Assembly (NCBI GenBank): GCA_900660155.1
Contig: CABFPE010000003.1
Span: 1,145,328-1,184,274 of the forward strand
Source of the DNA: Hofstenia miamia
Lineage: Eukaryota; Xenacoelomorpha; Acoela; Hofsteniidae
Direction of reading: 5' to 3'
DNA length: 38,947 bases
Position numbers and translations under genes: made by a program. How positions within the stretch are numbered: the stretch's first letter is position 1; every line of letters starts with the position of its first letter. The notes below the pieces were generated by a model. It was not told where the DNA came from. It saw only the letters and a list, made by a program, of their open reading frames with translations, and made no database searches. Below are positions 23,840 through 34,210 of this stretch, piece after piece.

Positions 23840-24160
23840 TATCCACACTACTTATATGCTGCAGAATTATGGGTTTCTGCAATAACACAAAATCAAAGAA
23901 AACGAATAAGAAGACCACTAAACTTGCTTCAGAAATTTACGACAATTAAAAAAAGTTGGTATGCAAATCAGATAAATGATATGTTTATACGGCGATTTCA
24001 GGTTACAATTGATAAAATTCAGAGAGATGAAAATCATCCACTCCATTCAGAATTTGAATTATCAAGTCAAACAAACGCGAAATCAGACTTTTCAACGAGC
24101 CGAGCTGAGCTTGAGTACTGCATTCGATATTCAACAAGCCCAACACGAGTCTTTATTTAG
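23840..24160 (+). pseudogene. C-terminal portion of retrotransposon ORF2
   Basis: The frame reads AELWVSAITQNQRKRIRRPL, LLQKFTTIKKSWYANQIND, and then a tail. An A-x-LW...Q-x...LQ...R-x-I...W-Y-x-x-N pattern is usual for the region after the RT in Jockey-type ORF2 proteins. A stop at 24158 ends it. The frame is shifted relative to the upstream thumb fragment, so it is non-functional. Confidence 0.6.
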
Positions 24161-24240
24161 TCAAGGAAATTTATTGTTCTGCTTTTTAATTTGTTTATGC
24201 TGCAGATTTTTCAGATTTTTTCATTAAATATAGCTTTTTT

Positions 24241-24556
24241 TATAATCTTATTTTAAAATGTTTATTAATTAATAAGGAGAGCTATGCAAAAAATGCTGAG
24301 AGCGCAATATTTTAAAAAAAATATCGAGCTAAAACGAGCTTCATTGAATGGTTCTACATGACAAGCNATTCAAATAAAATTATCTGTTTTAATTTCTTTC
24401 AAATTTTTAGATATAAATTTTAGAATATCTGAAACATGCAGGTTATTTTTGAACTAGCAAGTAGTTGCTTAATGTTTTGGCAATATTAATATAATCTTTA
24501 GTTATTTTCAAATACAATATAAAAATGTTTAGACAAATACAATTTACTATTGATAT

Positions 24557-24558
<2 letters not shown>
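24241..24558. other. Non-coding stretch with a single-N join at 24367
   Basis: No gene. Unlike the other single-N joins, I could find no duplicated sequence on the two sides of 24367. Confidence 0.55.
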
Positions 24559-24602
<44 letters not shown>

Positions 24603-24665
24603 TGATAGATACATACATATATAAATAGATAGATAGATACATATATAAATAGATAGATAGATACA
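24559..24665. repeat. Compound (TA)n and GATA/ATAC microsatellite
   Basis: About twenty TA units pass into alternating TAGATAGATAGATA and CATATATAAA blocks. The tetranucleotide part is a two-unit higher-order repeat of about 30 bases. Confidence 0.9.
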
Positions 24666-26410
24666 CAACTCTAAAAATTCTACAGGGCACTGGATACAAA
24701 AAAACATATAGGCGATAATATGAAACTTAATTGTTAGCAACTTGAAACTCATACATAGGAAACCTCTTTTTCCAAAAATTTTGGAGGAAATGAATTATTG
24801 TGGCTTTGTATTTATATATATATATATATGGTGAAATTTTTTATTAGCGTTTTGGCTCTGATCTTAAGCTCATGCTCATGGGTCTCAAAGATTATGCGGC
24901 TTGCTATCTGATAGCTGCTACAAGTATACTACTGGTGAGAACTCAATGTTTTTACTGCGCTTTCAAATTATTATTTAGAATGATTTCATCAATAAGAAAT
25001 TGCAGCCAATCACATTGAAGCATTTGTTTTCTTGCCATTATCTTTATGATGTCCTCTTGTGCCTGCGCACTGACGAATCTATATGACTTAATAGCCCTTC
25101 ATTTGCATATTGTCCCGTACAACTTGACGGTTAATAACATCCGGGGATTTGTTCATTGCTCTTTTATTAAGCTAAGAGTTATACTTACAAAACTTTTACT
25201 TGAGCCAAATGCATGCCTTTCTACCAATTGTAAATGATTGTTTGCGCTTTCAAGTCTTTGCAAATATCGGTATATCTTAAAAGCCATGCGAATATATTAA
25301 AATATCAATAATTCAAATAAACTTGCAGAAATACTTTAGCACCTCGTAACACAAACGATTAAATTACATACACTGATTTTAGCAATCAAAATGCAATGAA
25401 AAATTTCGATCACCAGAAAATGATCCAAAACCATGTATTCTTTGTAATCCATCTATTATATAAAATAAGTTGGGTTTCTACTAAAATTTTAATTTCAGTG
25501 AACATAGTAATCTATATATATATATATGTAGCATAACATATTAATGCTTTCAAAACTTTGTAAGTTTTTTTGGGTCAGTACCAGGATGGAAGTGGGGCAA
25601 CTTTCTGCAAGCAGTTCCCACCCATCCTTCGGATTTCGTTTCCTCCTCAATGATCACGTCCCATATCGTCCCAAATCTATTATTTTGAAATTGTTTTTTT
25701 CTAATTATAATACAAATGCAAAACAATTTTGATAAAATTGATTTGCAATTCTATCTAAAGCACAGTATTAAAAAACAACAAAAGTCTAACTGTTAGTATA
25801 AAGTAAATAACAGAAATACAAATCAAATTCTCAACTTAGCATTTATTTTAATGAGCTTTAATACAAAACCAATTGTATAACTAATAAGGGCTCAACGACT
25901 CGTTGACAACGAGCTTGAGCCACAAAAACGGCTTCCATTCAAAGTGTACACCTTGCTTCCATTCAACTTGACTTAATAAGCTAAAATGAAGTGATTGAAA
26001 AAAATTATTAACCATCCAATTTCTATGTCCAAAATCCAGTTACCAAATTAAAAATTTATTTGTTAAAACATTATCCAATAATAAGAATTTTGTTAAATTT
26101 TTTAAAAAAATAACATTATTTTGAAACAAATAATTAATTCCAATTAGCATGACCACTTGACTACCAAATCACAGGAGTGTCAGCCTAATGTTTTTAATCC
26201 GGGCTCACTAACTTTGCTAAACTTTAAAAATATATGAAAGTGTTGACCCTGTTGAAGAAAATCAAGTATATTACAAAGAACTTAACTTTAAGCAGACTGG
26301 TGTTCTTTTAAGAGGACAAACAACTTTTCCAAATTGCAAAGAATCCTCTCCACGCCAATCATCAAATTTAGAAATCGTGATATATCGACACATCTATTGG
26401 TTTGGGCCGC
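24666..26410. other. Non-coding stretch with hairpins
   Basis: No supported gene. A GC-richer patch at 25570-25680 contains an imperfect hairpin at 25584-25627 (GGATGGAAGTGGG against CCCACCCATCC). A second lies at 25889-25921 (GGCTCAACGACTCGT against ACGAGCTTGAGCC). A patch at 25005-25120 carries CCAAT, TGCGCA and ATTTGCAT words, but no transcript can be tied to them. Short TA runs lie at about 24816-24830 and 25513-25528. Confidence 0.45.
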
Positions 26411-26771
26411 CAGTATACCGATACCGAACCCTATAACGCGGTAGTTTGCTTAATAAATTTATCGGTATTTTATTTGTGGATGTGAACGTTGTGCAGAGCT
26501 GTAAACAAAGGAGATGAGCCCTCAAGTTCTAAGGTGATGTATTTTGGTACTAGAAATGGTACTACACAGAATCGATGGTTCGTGGCTACTGCTGGAGCAG
26601 TCGGTACGCGGGCCAAAACATTGGTGGCAAGTGTTGTGGATAAAACTAAGCACATTTATATGTTTGGGAAGCGTGTTGGACTCAAACTTTTTTGTTTTTA
26701 GTCATACCGATACCGCAGTATTTTGAGTGATATCGAAAAGAACCGAACCGACCGTAGTTTTTATACCACTG
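26411..26771 (+). mobile_element. Decayed hAT-like element with CGATACCG subterminal repeats
   Basis: The segment begins CAGTATACCGATACCGAACC and ends with a sequence that, inverted, starts CAGTGGTATAAAAACTACGG. CAGTGG-like ends and repeated TACCGATACCG (26416 and about 26706) or GAACCGAACCG words near both ends are typical of hAT elements. No convincing 8-bp target-site duplication flanks it, so the borders are uncertain or eroded. At about 360 bp it is non-autonomous. The internal frame is described separately. Confidence 0.45.
26489..26701 (+). pseudogene. Possible hAT BED-finger remnant
   Basis: The frame reads PSSSKVMYFGTRNG near residue 11 and DKTKHIYM near residue 51. hAT transposases commonly start with a BED finger of the form SKVWxYFG...C-x2-C...GNTSNL...HLRxKHxxIY. 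The YFG at the front and the KTKHIY at the back, about 35 residues apart, fit that outline. Both cysteines and the tryptophan are absent, so it would bind no zinc. This may be coincidence. The location inside CAGTGG-type ends is the main support. Confidence 0.3.
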
Positions 26772-28646
26772 GGACCTACTACTGGTGAAAACGATTGAAT
26801 TTAATGTTGAAAATGTGAACTAAATTTTATTGATGTGCTAGAAATACTTGAATATATAATTTTTTTTATAAAATATATAAATTCTTTCAATACTTAACGT
26901 TCATGCAATAATAAGATTTAGAGTTCATGGAAACCAACTAGGGATGGATACAGGCTGAATTTTTCAGAACCGGACCATCAACTATTAGTTCCGATTTTGG
27001 ATATCTTTATTAGTTTTCCAGTTATGAACATCTTAGAAATTTTTTATAAGTTTTACGAAAATCCTGAACAGCTTAAGGTGTTTCTATGCACTTGTATTAG
27101 GGAGTTTTTTGTTAATTGCTGTTGCGAATCTGTTTCATTACTAATATTCTCTACTTGTAATACGCTTAAACCAAAATAAAAACAATAATTGAATCAAATG
27201 GAGTGGTTCCAAATTTTACAAACAAGATTCAACAGATAGAAAATAAAGCGTTAAATTTATGCTTATGAGTTTATTTACTGTTTTCGAATAATTCTAAAGT
27301 CGTTTCTGCATATGTACTCGATGTTCCTCTTTGAAATTAGCTGAAGTACTATGAGATTTAAAAATTTATAATAGTGTTTGAAATGAATGCATGTTTGCAA
27401 AATGATGGCTCTAAATGCACACAAATAAAAATATCAATTTAAAAAGCCTTAAGTGATTTTATAATCATTAATAGTAATAATTAAGGTCATCATTTTGAAA
27501 AAAAATATCAAACAAGTAACAAGAAAGCATGTATCTATTGTTTAATAAGCGATTTGCTAAATGAAGCATTTGTAAATTGATACAAATTTTGTCAAATTTA
27601 TTATAATTACAATGCGTTTACATTATTTTCATTCATTCAAGCGTATCAAAATTTCAGATATGTAGTGCCTGGTATACCACACCAATTATTTTGTGTTTAT
27701 TAGAATAAGATAGACATATATGTTCCTATTTCTTGCTATGGTATGGGTTCGTATACTTTTCAATCTCTTAAGGCTTTTGATTCAAGATTGCTCGCAATGA
27801 AACCATTTCAAATTCAGAGAAGATTTTAAAAACGTTTCAATGTTGTTTCAATGGTCGAAGAAAGCTTCGAAGACTTGGTAATACCCTAAAATGATAGAAA
27901 AACTTAAATAAACAGAGAGGTTGTTTGGTTTGGAAATCCTAAATCATTGTCCGTATAATTTTTTTTTCTTAAAAATGCTGTTTGCTTCATTTTTGCGTTT
28001 CCTATTTAAAATTTGAATTAGCCCTGAAAACAGTTTGTCACGCTCATGTGCCGTTAGTAACAACTGGGTTAAACCAAAATATAAATAAATGTAAATTACA
28101 AACAATAAAACAGCTATTAATTAATAAACAATTTGAATTTGGGATAAGTTTAGCTTTGTCGCCTAAATAAGAACTGCGACGCCATTGAAAAAAACTAGCA
28201 AATGCTACACAATCCTATCCCTGAGCTCGAAAAAATTTCCAGTAATCACTCTCAAGAAAGTTGTAAAGAATTCTCTCTATATTTTTATGCTCCTATGGTC
28301 TGAGGTAGACCTATAAATACGTAATAATGTATTTTATTAACATTTCGTCTATTAACTCATTGTTAACGAGGCTGTGCAATTTTCAAAACCATTCTACTAC
28401 AATATGTATGATTGCTCATAACGTCAAAAATTAATGCATCCCATAAAATATTGTGACCGCAATAAACTCGTGGGTGTATTGTTCAGTAGGTAAAGTTATT
28501 TATGTTTAAAAACACAATAAGTATCATTGTGCCGAAATAGTTCTTAATGCAACTTTAATTTGGCACAAATCACCACATGCTACTCAACGAACAAATTATA
28601 ATAGCTCCGTCAAGCTAAAACGTATAAGAAATTTAATTGAATCTAA
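26772..28646. other. Upstream region of the EF-hand gene
   Basis: No coding region supported. Nothing identifies a promoter or 5' UTR exon. The base immediately before the EF-hand ATG is part of an in-frame TAA, so translation does not continue upstream. Confidence 0.5.
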
Positions 28647-28870
28647 ATGAATGAAGCGATTGCTTTTTTTGACAACGCCGATCCTGGTCAATCAGGCTAT
28701 ATAACCAGGGAGGACTTGGAGGCGCATCTTAAAGGTCTCGATCAAATTGAAGACTCCACTATTGAGCAAATTCTGGATGTTCTTATCCCTAATAAGAATG
28801 GCATTCTTGCAAGAGAAGAATTCGTTGCATATTTTGAAAGATTCAATACTTTATCCAAAGCTGAAGAAGT
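28647..28870 (+). CDS. EF-hand-pair protein, exon 1 (start codon exon)
   Basis: ATG follows an in-frame TAA (28644-28646), and no acceptor-like AG lies between them, so this is the likely start. The exon encodes 74 codons plus two bases and ends at a good donor GTAAGC (phase 2). It holds two helix-loop-helix units. The first loop DPGQSGYITRED (about residues 12-23) has D at position 1, S at 5, G at 6, I at 8 and D rather than E at 12. The second loop IPNKNGILAREE (about 47-58) has I at position 1 and E at 12, so it should not bind calcium. Such degenerate pairs often serve as protein-binding or dimer scaffolds, as in ninein-like or Rab11-FIP3-like proteins. I cannot choose a family. Confidence 0.85.
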
Positions 28871-29772
28871 GTAAGCTCTAATTATATATTAAACTTAACT
28901 CTTAACGAAACATTAGTAACCCACGCACAAGTTCATGTTAGATACAAAAAGTTAGGAGTCATTTCTGATAATTTTTTAAATTTTACTGCAGTAGTTATAC
29001 CTATATAACCTAGGTCTAATTACAGAAAGCAAACTGATTGAAGCTAAATGCTGCTCTCACGGGTCTTACGTCTGCCTTTTTATTTGGACACTAGGAATGG
29101 GAAAACTTAAAAGTTTTAACAAAAACCAGATTGTCCATTGAAAAATAATATGCCTTCATAAAAATTTCATGATAGGCTTGGAGACAATTATTTGAAAATG
29201 TCGACAAAACGGTATGCGACTTTAAGGATGCAAATGCGTATTTAGAGTTAAGCTTCTGTGGAAGTTCATATACAGATTAGTTGCCTGAAACGACGAATTT
29301 TCCCTTTTAGCAAGATATACTTTTTTTCAAATCTGTATATAACACTTTAATTCTTCAACCTCAAGAATGGAATCATTATTAGCCCCATTACTACGGCACG
29401 TGTACTCAAATCAGAGAAATAGATTTTTCTACTTTAAAAATTTTAGGTTGGAACATCCAATTTGATTATTATTCAATTTCACAAATTTTATTTGGTGTAA
29501 GTCTCAGGCAGGGTTGGGTTACATAAATTTACCAAGGGCTATTCTATATCGACAACTCAGCATGCCAAAATTAAAGCAATTCTGTTTCTCCTTGTGAAGC
29601 CTTTTTGACTAAAAGCAGTTCAAAGACATGGAAACAATTGCGTACAAGAAACGCGGAATGAATGACCGAATAGACGAGACAAAACATCCCATGTGTGTAG
29701 ATCTCCTTACAAGAAGGTATTGCAGTGCAGAATATGCCAGAACTGGATCACTTTCAATGTGGAGTGGCAGGA

Positions 29773-30632
29773 ACATGTTTCTATTTTTGTAATAATTGCA
29801 AAAATATTTTCTTACAATACTTTTTTTCTTTAACGTTAGTTCTGCTTTTTTGTTTTTGGTTTTGGGGTGTCATCCAAGAGCTTGCGTTGGGCTCAAAACC
29901 CAAGATTTAAACCATTACTGCCTCAGCTATTGAAACTCAACAGTTTTCACGAATTCATGGTTTTCATGTTACTCTAGCTGTTTCAGCAACATTGTCTTTT
30001 GAACAAGGGGCTGTTTTTGTTACTAATATGTCAATCAATGCTCTCATTTTTTCATTTTTAACATTACTATGGCTGTCATCCTTGCTTCGATCACCTTACT
30101 ATACAGAGTAGTACAGTATCCTAACTTTTTAAATCTCTACGACTCTTTGTGTTTTATTCACGTGTCATTTATTTCCTACTTCTAACCCACAATGCCTACT
30201 CTAACTTCAGCGTATAAAATTCGTCCTAATTTCTCAATCATTCTGTGCCAACTTCTGGCAGCCTCCAATTAAATGATATGTTACCTTCATTCCCTTCCTG
30301 CACAGCTGTACCTGTCATTACCACAAGCTGTTCTGTCCTCAGATGTTTCACTCAAGTTGCTCTTACCGTTTGTTCCTGTTTATTCATTATCAGCGATTCT
30401 CATTCTTTCTCCAGGCCTACCACATATTGTTTTCTTCTCCGTGCCGGATTTATGTATTCCTCTTGTATTCTTTGTGCATTACCTTCTGCCCATTCCTTGA
30501 GACCCTCTACATCTATCCAACTATTATATGTTTTTTCCTCACACTTTCTGTTCTCTCTTTGCTGCTTGCTAATGTGCACAAGCTAACTTTCAGGTAGGAT
30601 GTCTACATATTAATTCAATCCTAATATCTCTC
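29773..30632. repeat. 860-bp direct duplicate, copy 1 (likely contig overlap)
   Basis: Repeated at 30634-31493 at a constant offset of 861 bases, with one difference noticed (GCTAATG against GCTGATG near the right end). One N at 30633 lies exactly between the copies. The plus strand is unusually pyrimidine-rich here. Confidence 0.88.
30240..30600 (-). pseudogene. Possible decayed coding sequence, minus strand, within intron 1
   Basis: Read on the minus strand, one frame gives WIDVEGLKEWAEGNAQRI, then EYINPARRRKQYVVGLEKE, a stop, further short runs (TEQLVVMTGTAVQEGNEGN) and more stops. The residue mix looks protein-like, but the strand is strongly purine-rich, which by itself produces E/K/R-rich frames. 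I recognise no family. It could be an old transposon or a retropseudogene. The same sequence reappears in the duplicate at 31101-31461. Confidence 0.2.
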
Positions 30633-30633
30633 N

Positions 30634-31493
30634 ACATGTTTCTATTTTTGTAATAATTGCAAAAATATTTTCTTACAATACTTTTTTTCTTTAACGTTAG
30701 TTCTGCTTTTTTGTTTTTGGTTTTGGGGTGTCATCCAAGAGCTTGCGTTGGGCTCAAAACCCAAGATTTAAACCATTACTGCCTCAGCTATTGAAACTCA
30801 ACAGTTTTCACGAATTCATGGTTTTCATGTTACTCTAGCTGTTTCAGCAACATTGTCTTTTGAACAAGGGGCTGTTTTTGTTACTAATATGTCAATCAAT
30901 GCTCTCATTTTTTCATTTTTAACATTACTATGGCTGTCATCCTTGCTTCGATCACCTTACTATACAGAGTAGTACAGTATCCTAACTTTTTAAATCTCTA
31001 CGACTCTTTGTGTTTTATTCACGTGTCATTTATTTCCTACTTCTAACCCACAATGCCTACTCTAACTTCAGCGTATAAAATTCGTCCTAATTTCTCAATC
31101 ATTCTGTGCCAACTTCTGGCAGCCTCCAATTAAATGATATGTTACCTTCATTCCCTTCCTGCACAGCTGTACCTGTCATTACCACAAGCTGTTCTGTCCT
31201 CAGATGTTTCACTCAAGTTGCTCTTACCGTTTGTTCCTGTTTATTCATTATCAGCGATTCTCATTCTTTCTCCAGGCCTACCACATATTGTTTTCTTCTC
31301 CGTGCCGGATTTATGTATTCCTCTTGTATTCTTTGTGCATTACCTTCTGCCCATTCCTTGAGACCCTCTACATCTATCCAACTATTATATGTTTTTTCCT
31401 CACACTTTCTGTTCTCTCTTTGCTGCTTGCTGATGTGCACAAGCTAACTTTCAGGTAGGATGTCTACATATTAATTCAATCCTAATATCTCTC
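30634..31493. repeat. 860-bp direct duplicate, copy 2
   Basis: Second copy of 29773-30632. Unique sequence resumes at 31494. The single mismatch between the copies is compatible with allelic contigs or sequencing error. Confidence 0.88.
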
Positions 31494-32554
31494 CGTCTAC
31501 AGCTTCCTTAACACGCAGTAGCTCTCTCCCTCCCTCCTGCTTTGGCATATACAAGCCATACACTTTAAATTGAATGTTTTCATGCTACTAATAATTCTTA
31601 GTCTTCCTATTCAGCATCCGTAGTCCACACTTGATCCACCTAAATACATACTTGAATGTGATGTTGAAAATGTGCACTATGGCGTATTGTTGGGCAAGCA
31701 ATACTTGAAAAGATTTTTCTTCGAAAATTACGATTATCTAGAAAGGATTTAAATTCTCTGTACATACCTAGCTTTCATATGATTATAAGGTTTAGAGCCC
31801 GTCAGAGCCACAACGGACTTTAGCTGTTATTTTATATGTTGATATGCATTCCAAGCACATTGAAGTGTGCAGTGTGCAAACTCAGAGGTGGAGATGCCTC
31901 AATGGGACAGTTCTGGGTCGCGGAAGTGAAAGAGGAGACACTACTCTATCCCATGGTACTTTGAGAATTCTTAGTCATAAGCGAGGAATAACCATAATTA
32001 ATTCTAAAAAATTATTGAGCTGTTAAATGCTATCAAGCTGTTACAAAACCCGCCAAGAATAATACATGTATACCTAAATAGGAACTTACCATTAAACAAT
32101 CACAAATAATTTCCAATAAACACAGTTAAACTAATATAGTCATTCATAGTCAAATCTTACCAAGTTTAGTGACCACAAATTGTAATTACTTAATTCACAA
32201 TTCGTGTACACATATGCATGTGGCAAAGTAAGTGCTTACACCTCATTGAAAATTTATAATTGCTTCACCTTAAACAAAGATGTTGTTCGACGAATAGAAA
32301 TAACGGTCAAATTGAACACTTTCTGCACAAGATATTCCAATCAAAAGTCCCGATACGCTAGTGGACGTACACCTTCGGCTTTGGGTGTTAAGTTGCTCCC
32401 ATTATCATTGCTATGCACATAAATTCTTCAAAAAGATAAATGATTTAATGGATTTCTTTATGCAATCGCGTACAAATGACCAAAGAAAAACAATTTTTAA
32501 TATGAATAATAAACGTAAACTTGGTAAATTTTGTAGAAATTTTCTATTTTTGAG

Positions 32555-32560
<6 letters not shown>

Positions 32561-32599
<39 letters not shown>
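32561..32599. repeat. (TA)n microsatellite in intron 1
   Basis: About nineteen TA units, 180 bases before exon 2. Confidence 0.95.
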
Positions 32600-32602
<3 letters not shown>

Positions 32603-32775
32603 TATGCTAAATGCAATCACCAGAATTTCAATATGTGAATTATATAAAGTATTCGTTAAGAAAATTTACGTAAGTTAATGTTTATGCCATCTAGTGAAAA
32701 TATTTGACTATGAATGTCTAATTTAAATATAATATTATTGATGTATTTATGATTACATTAAATGACTTTCTTTAG

Positions 32776-32845
32776 ATTTGAGACAGACGATACTGACAAT
32801 ATCAATATTACCATCAAAAAACAAGATTCGCAAGTTTCATCAGAG
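32776..32845 (+). CDS. EF-hand-pair protein, exon 2 (short linker exon)
   Basis: Preceded by TTTCTTTAG. The first base completes the codon split at the end of exon 1 (GT+A, valine). Then 23 codons follow, rich in D, T, S, Q and K (FETDDTDNIN..., KKQDSQVSSE). The exon ends GAG before GTGATC, a weak donor, giving phase 0, which matches exon 3. It contributes a polar, probably disordered linker after the EF-hands. If the donor is not used, the frame continues 17 codons and stops at TAA 32897-32899, inside the adjacent MITE. The call rests on exact phase agreement on both sides, and the exon's shortness keeps some doubt. Confidence 0.6.
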
Positions 32846-32851
32846 GTGATC

Positions 32852-33239
32852 ACTTACACCAGTGCTGCAAGTGGGTCATATGTTACTGACCCAACTTAAC
32901 CCAACCCAATAAGTTCGTGCAAAAAACAAATTCAACCCAAATATTCAGTTAGAACTTTCAAATCCAATTCCTTTGGTGAGCGTCATCCTCACCTTATGTA
33001 TTGATTTATTCAATGCTTATACAATATTTTTCTGAGAAATTAAAATCATTTTGCACATTTTAAAGTATGGCATAATCTCATATGTGTTTAGTATATATTA
33101 TAGTCTAATGAACCGACACATCTTGGGAGATTTAACTGGTCTCTATAGATTTTACATATTCGACCAAACCTAAACAATGCAATCAAACCGCAATCCAACC
33201 CATGGGTCTATCCAATCCACTTGCAGCCCTACCTTATAC
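32852..33239. repeat. Imperfect 8-bp target-site duplication flanking the MITE
   Basis: ACTTACAC (32852-32859) and CCTTATAC (33232-33239) agree at six of eight positions, as expected for an old hAT insertion. Confidence 0.5.
32860..33231. mobile_element. hAT-type MITE in intron 2
   Basis: The left end CAGTGCTGCAAGTGGGT is matched by the inverse of the right end (TAGGGCTGCAAGTGGAT). The shared block GCTGCAAGTGG is perfect over 11 bases. Subterminal AACCCA words recur at both ends (left in CTTAACCCAACCCAATAAG and TTCAACCCAAAT, right in AATCCAACCCATGG). No transposase frame is present and the length is 372 bp, so it must have moved with an enzyme supplied elsewhere. The TAGGG/CAG-type terminus and 8-bp flanks point to hAT. 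Its terminal repeat is different from that of the 9.9-kb element. Confidence 0.7.
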
Positions 33240-33975
33240 ATATTTTAATCAATGAATAACCTATAATTTTTAAAATATTTCTAGTATATAATTAATTTCA
33301 ATATAATGGCTTAGCCTTCTCTGCTATTCGATAAGAACTCCGAACTAAATTACAATTATAAATTTTATAAATTATAAATTGAGTGGAATTTGGCTAAATT
33401 AACAAAAGGGGATAAAAAGATCATTATGCAACAAATTAATTTTTTTTCTATTACATTTATATCATTTGCTATGATTTAGAACTTGTTTTATTTTCTTTGT
33501 CCAGTTCAAGGAAAATATGGGATCTCTTCATTTAAAGCAAAGTGTTTTGAGTAACATATTTCGAGACATTTTATAAATGTACATATATTACTTAAATTTT
33601 ACTTTTCAAGATACCCTATGTTTAATGGATTTTTAAAATTTTTTGCCAATTAGAACGGTTTTGATAAATTACATTAATAGAAAGTTGCATGAGTGCTTTG
33701 TCAGCGCCTTCGGGGGGTCCGAAGCCAGCGGGCATGATGAGACACAGTTGAGTGCAATTATCAAATTTATCATAATTTCTTTTTCTTGTTTGATTTTGTT
33801 TAAGCTTCTGTACAAACGGTACAATTTTTGTTGCAGAAGTAGTTTAGCGAGCAATATGATAGGATAAATTTGATATATTTTGAATTCCTCCAATCGATTT
33901 CTTATTATAATTGGCCAAGCAAGAATTTTTTAACTATTGCCGCTAAGCTGAACGATTATGCAAAGTGGACATAAC

Positions 33976-34079
33976 ACTTCTGTGGGCGGACAAAGGTTCT
34001 ACCGGTGATCGCGGGCAGGCTATCCTTTATTTTACGGTTATAAGCGGGCTTGGGCGCCTAATATTAACCGCCCGCAAGT
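33976..34079. repeat. Inverted repeat pair around a GC-rich block
   Basis: ACTTCTGTGGGCGG (33976-33989) and CCGCCCGCAAGT (34068-34079) form inverted arms sharing GGGCGG and ACTT. The interior is unusually GC-rich and repeats GCGGGC. It may be a very short MITE remnant. No target-site duplication is obvious. Confidence 0.35.
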
Positions 34080-34210
34080 CTCAAATTTACATGGCAAGCA
34101 TAAATGAGATTAATATTTTTCCAAAATTTTAGCAGGTATTTATAATCTCTTACATCTTACATTTCATTTGATTCTAATTGTTCGTTATACATTTCGAATT
34201 TAATGCATAG

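Larger units (their letters stand above)
22200..24240 (+). mobile_element. Second degenerate non-LTR retrotransposon (ORF1, endonuclease and RT remnants)
   Basis: In order, the sequence shows an ORF1-like frame (22217-22465, continued by RAILNRLTEPIQVKIIIDNAKKLK at 22475-22555). Next comes an endonuclease N-terminus with NINGILSK and YNEYDVIMLQETINYH (about 22820-22915). An RT motif C relic follows, SDDMRLIGNIQHATAL (about 23475-23530), then a VYIDKD/HVQHVLRKINFHIKS thumb region (about 23730-23800) and a C-terminal frame to 24160. Motifs A and B are not readable, so internal deletion is likely. The span is about 2 kb against 4-5 kb for intact elements. It differs from the element just upstream in every comparable segment. 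Confidence 0.75.
28871..32775 (+). other. Intron 1 of the EF-hand gene
   Basis: Runs from donor GTAAGC to acceptor TTTCTTTAG. The apparent 3.9 kb includes an 861-bp probable assembly duplicate, so the real length is nearer 3.0 kb. It contains that duplicate, a frame at 31844-32026 without domain support, and a (TA)n tract. No nested gene is convincing. Confidence 0.7.
32846..34210 (+). other. Intron 2 of the EF-hand gene
   Basis: About 1.37 kb between GTGATC and ATGCATAG. It contains a hAT-type MITE at its 5' end. A 6-bp-stem GC hairpin lies at 33708-33724 (CTTCGG-GGGGT-CCGAAG), and an inverted GGGCGG/CCGCCC pair lies near its 3' end. Confidence 0.55.

Noticed and set aside
24498..24752. Tyr/Ile-rich minus-strand frame
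   Set aside because: A translation of the TA/GATA microsatellite.
25544..25690. Possible 5S rRNA-like 3' segment (GTCAGTACCAGGATGGAAG)
   Set aside because: Only a dozen bases resemble the 5S promoter region. The expected A-box, the rest of the gene and a terminator are absent.
30245..31458. Pairs of S/C/L/F-rich plus-strand frames of about 75-113 codons, present twice
   Set aside because: They follow from pyrimidine-rich sequence and the assembly duplicate. Overlapping frames are all hydrophobic, with no domain, no splice support and no conserved start.
31844..32026. 60-codon frame beginning MHSKHIEVCSVQTQRWRC
   Set aside because: Starts with ATG and looks protein-like, but is isolated within intron 1, has no recognised domain and no splice evidence.
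32361..32620. Frames on both strands ending in (IY)n
   Set aside because: They run into the TA repeat and carry no domain. Microsatellite artefact.
33643..33893. Two overlapping 74-codon frames around the CTTCGG hairpin
   Set aside because: They lie on opposite strands in the same place, neither fits the exon phases, and hydrophobic AT-rich composition explains them.
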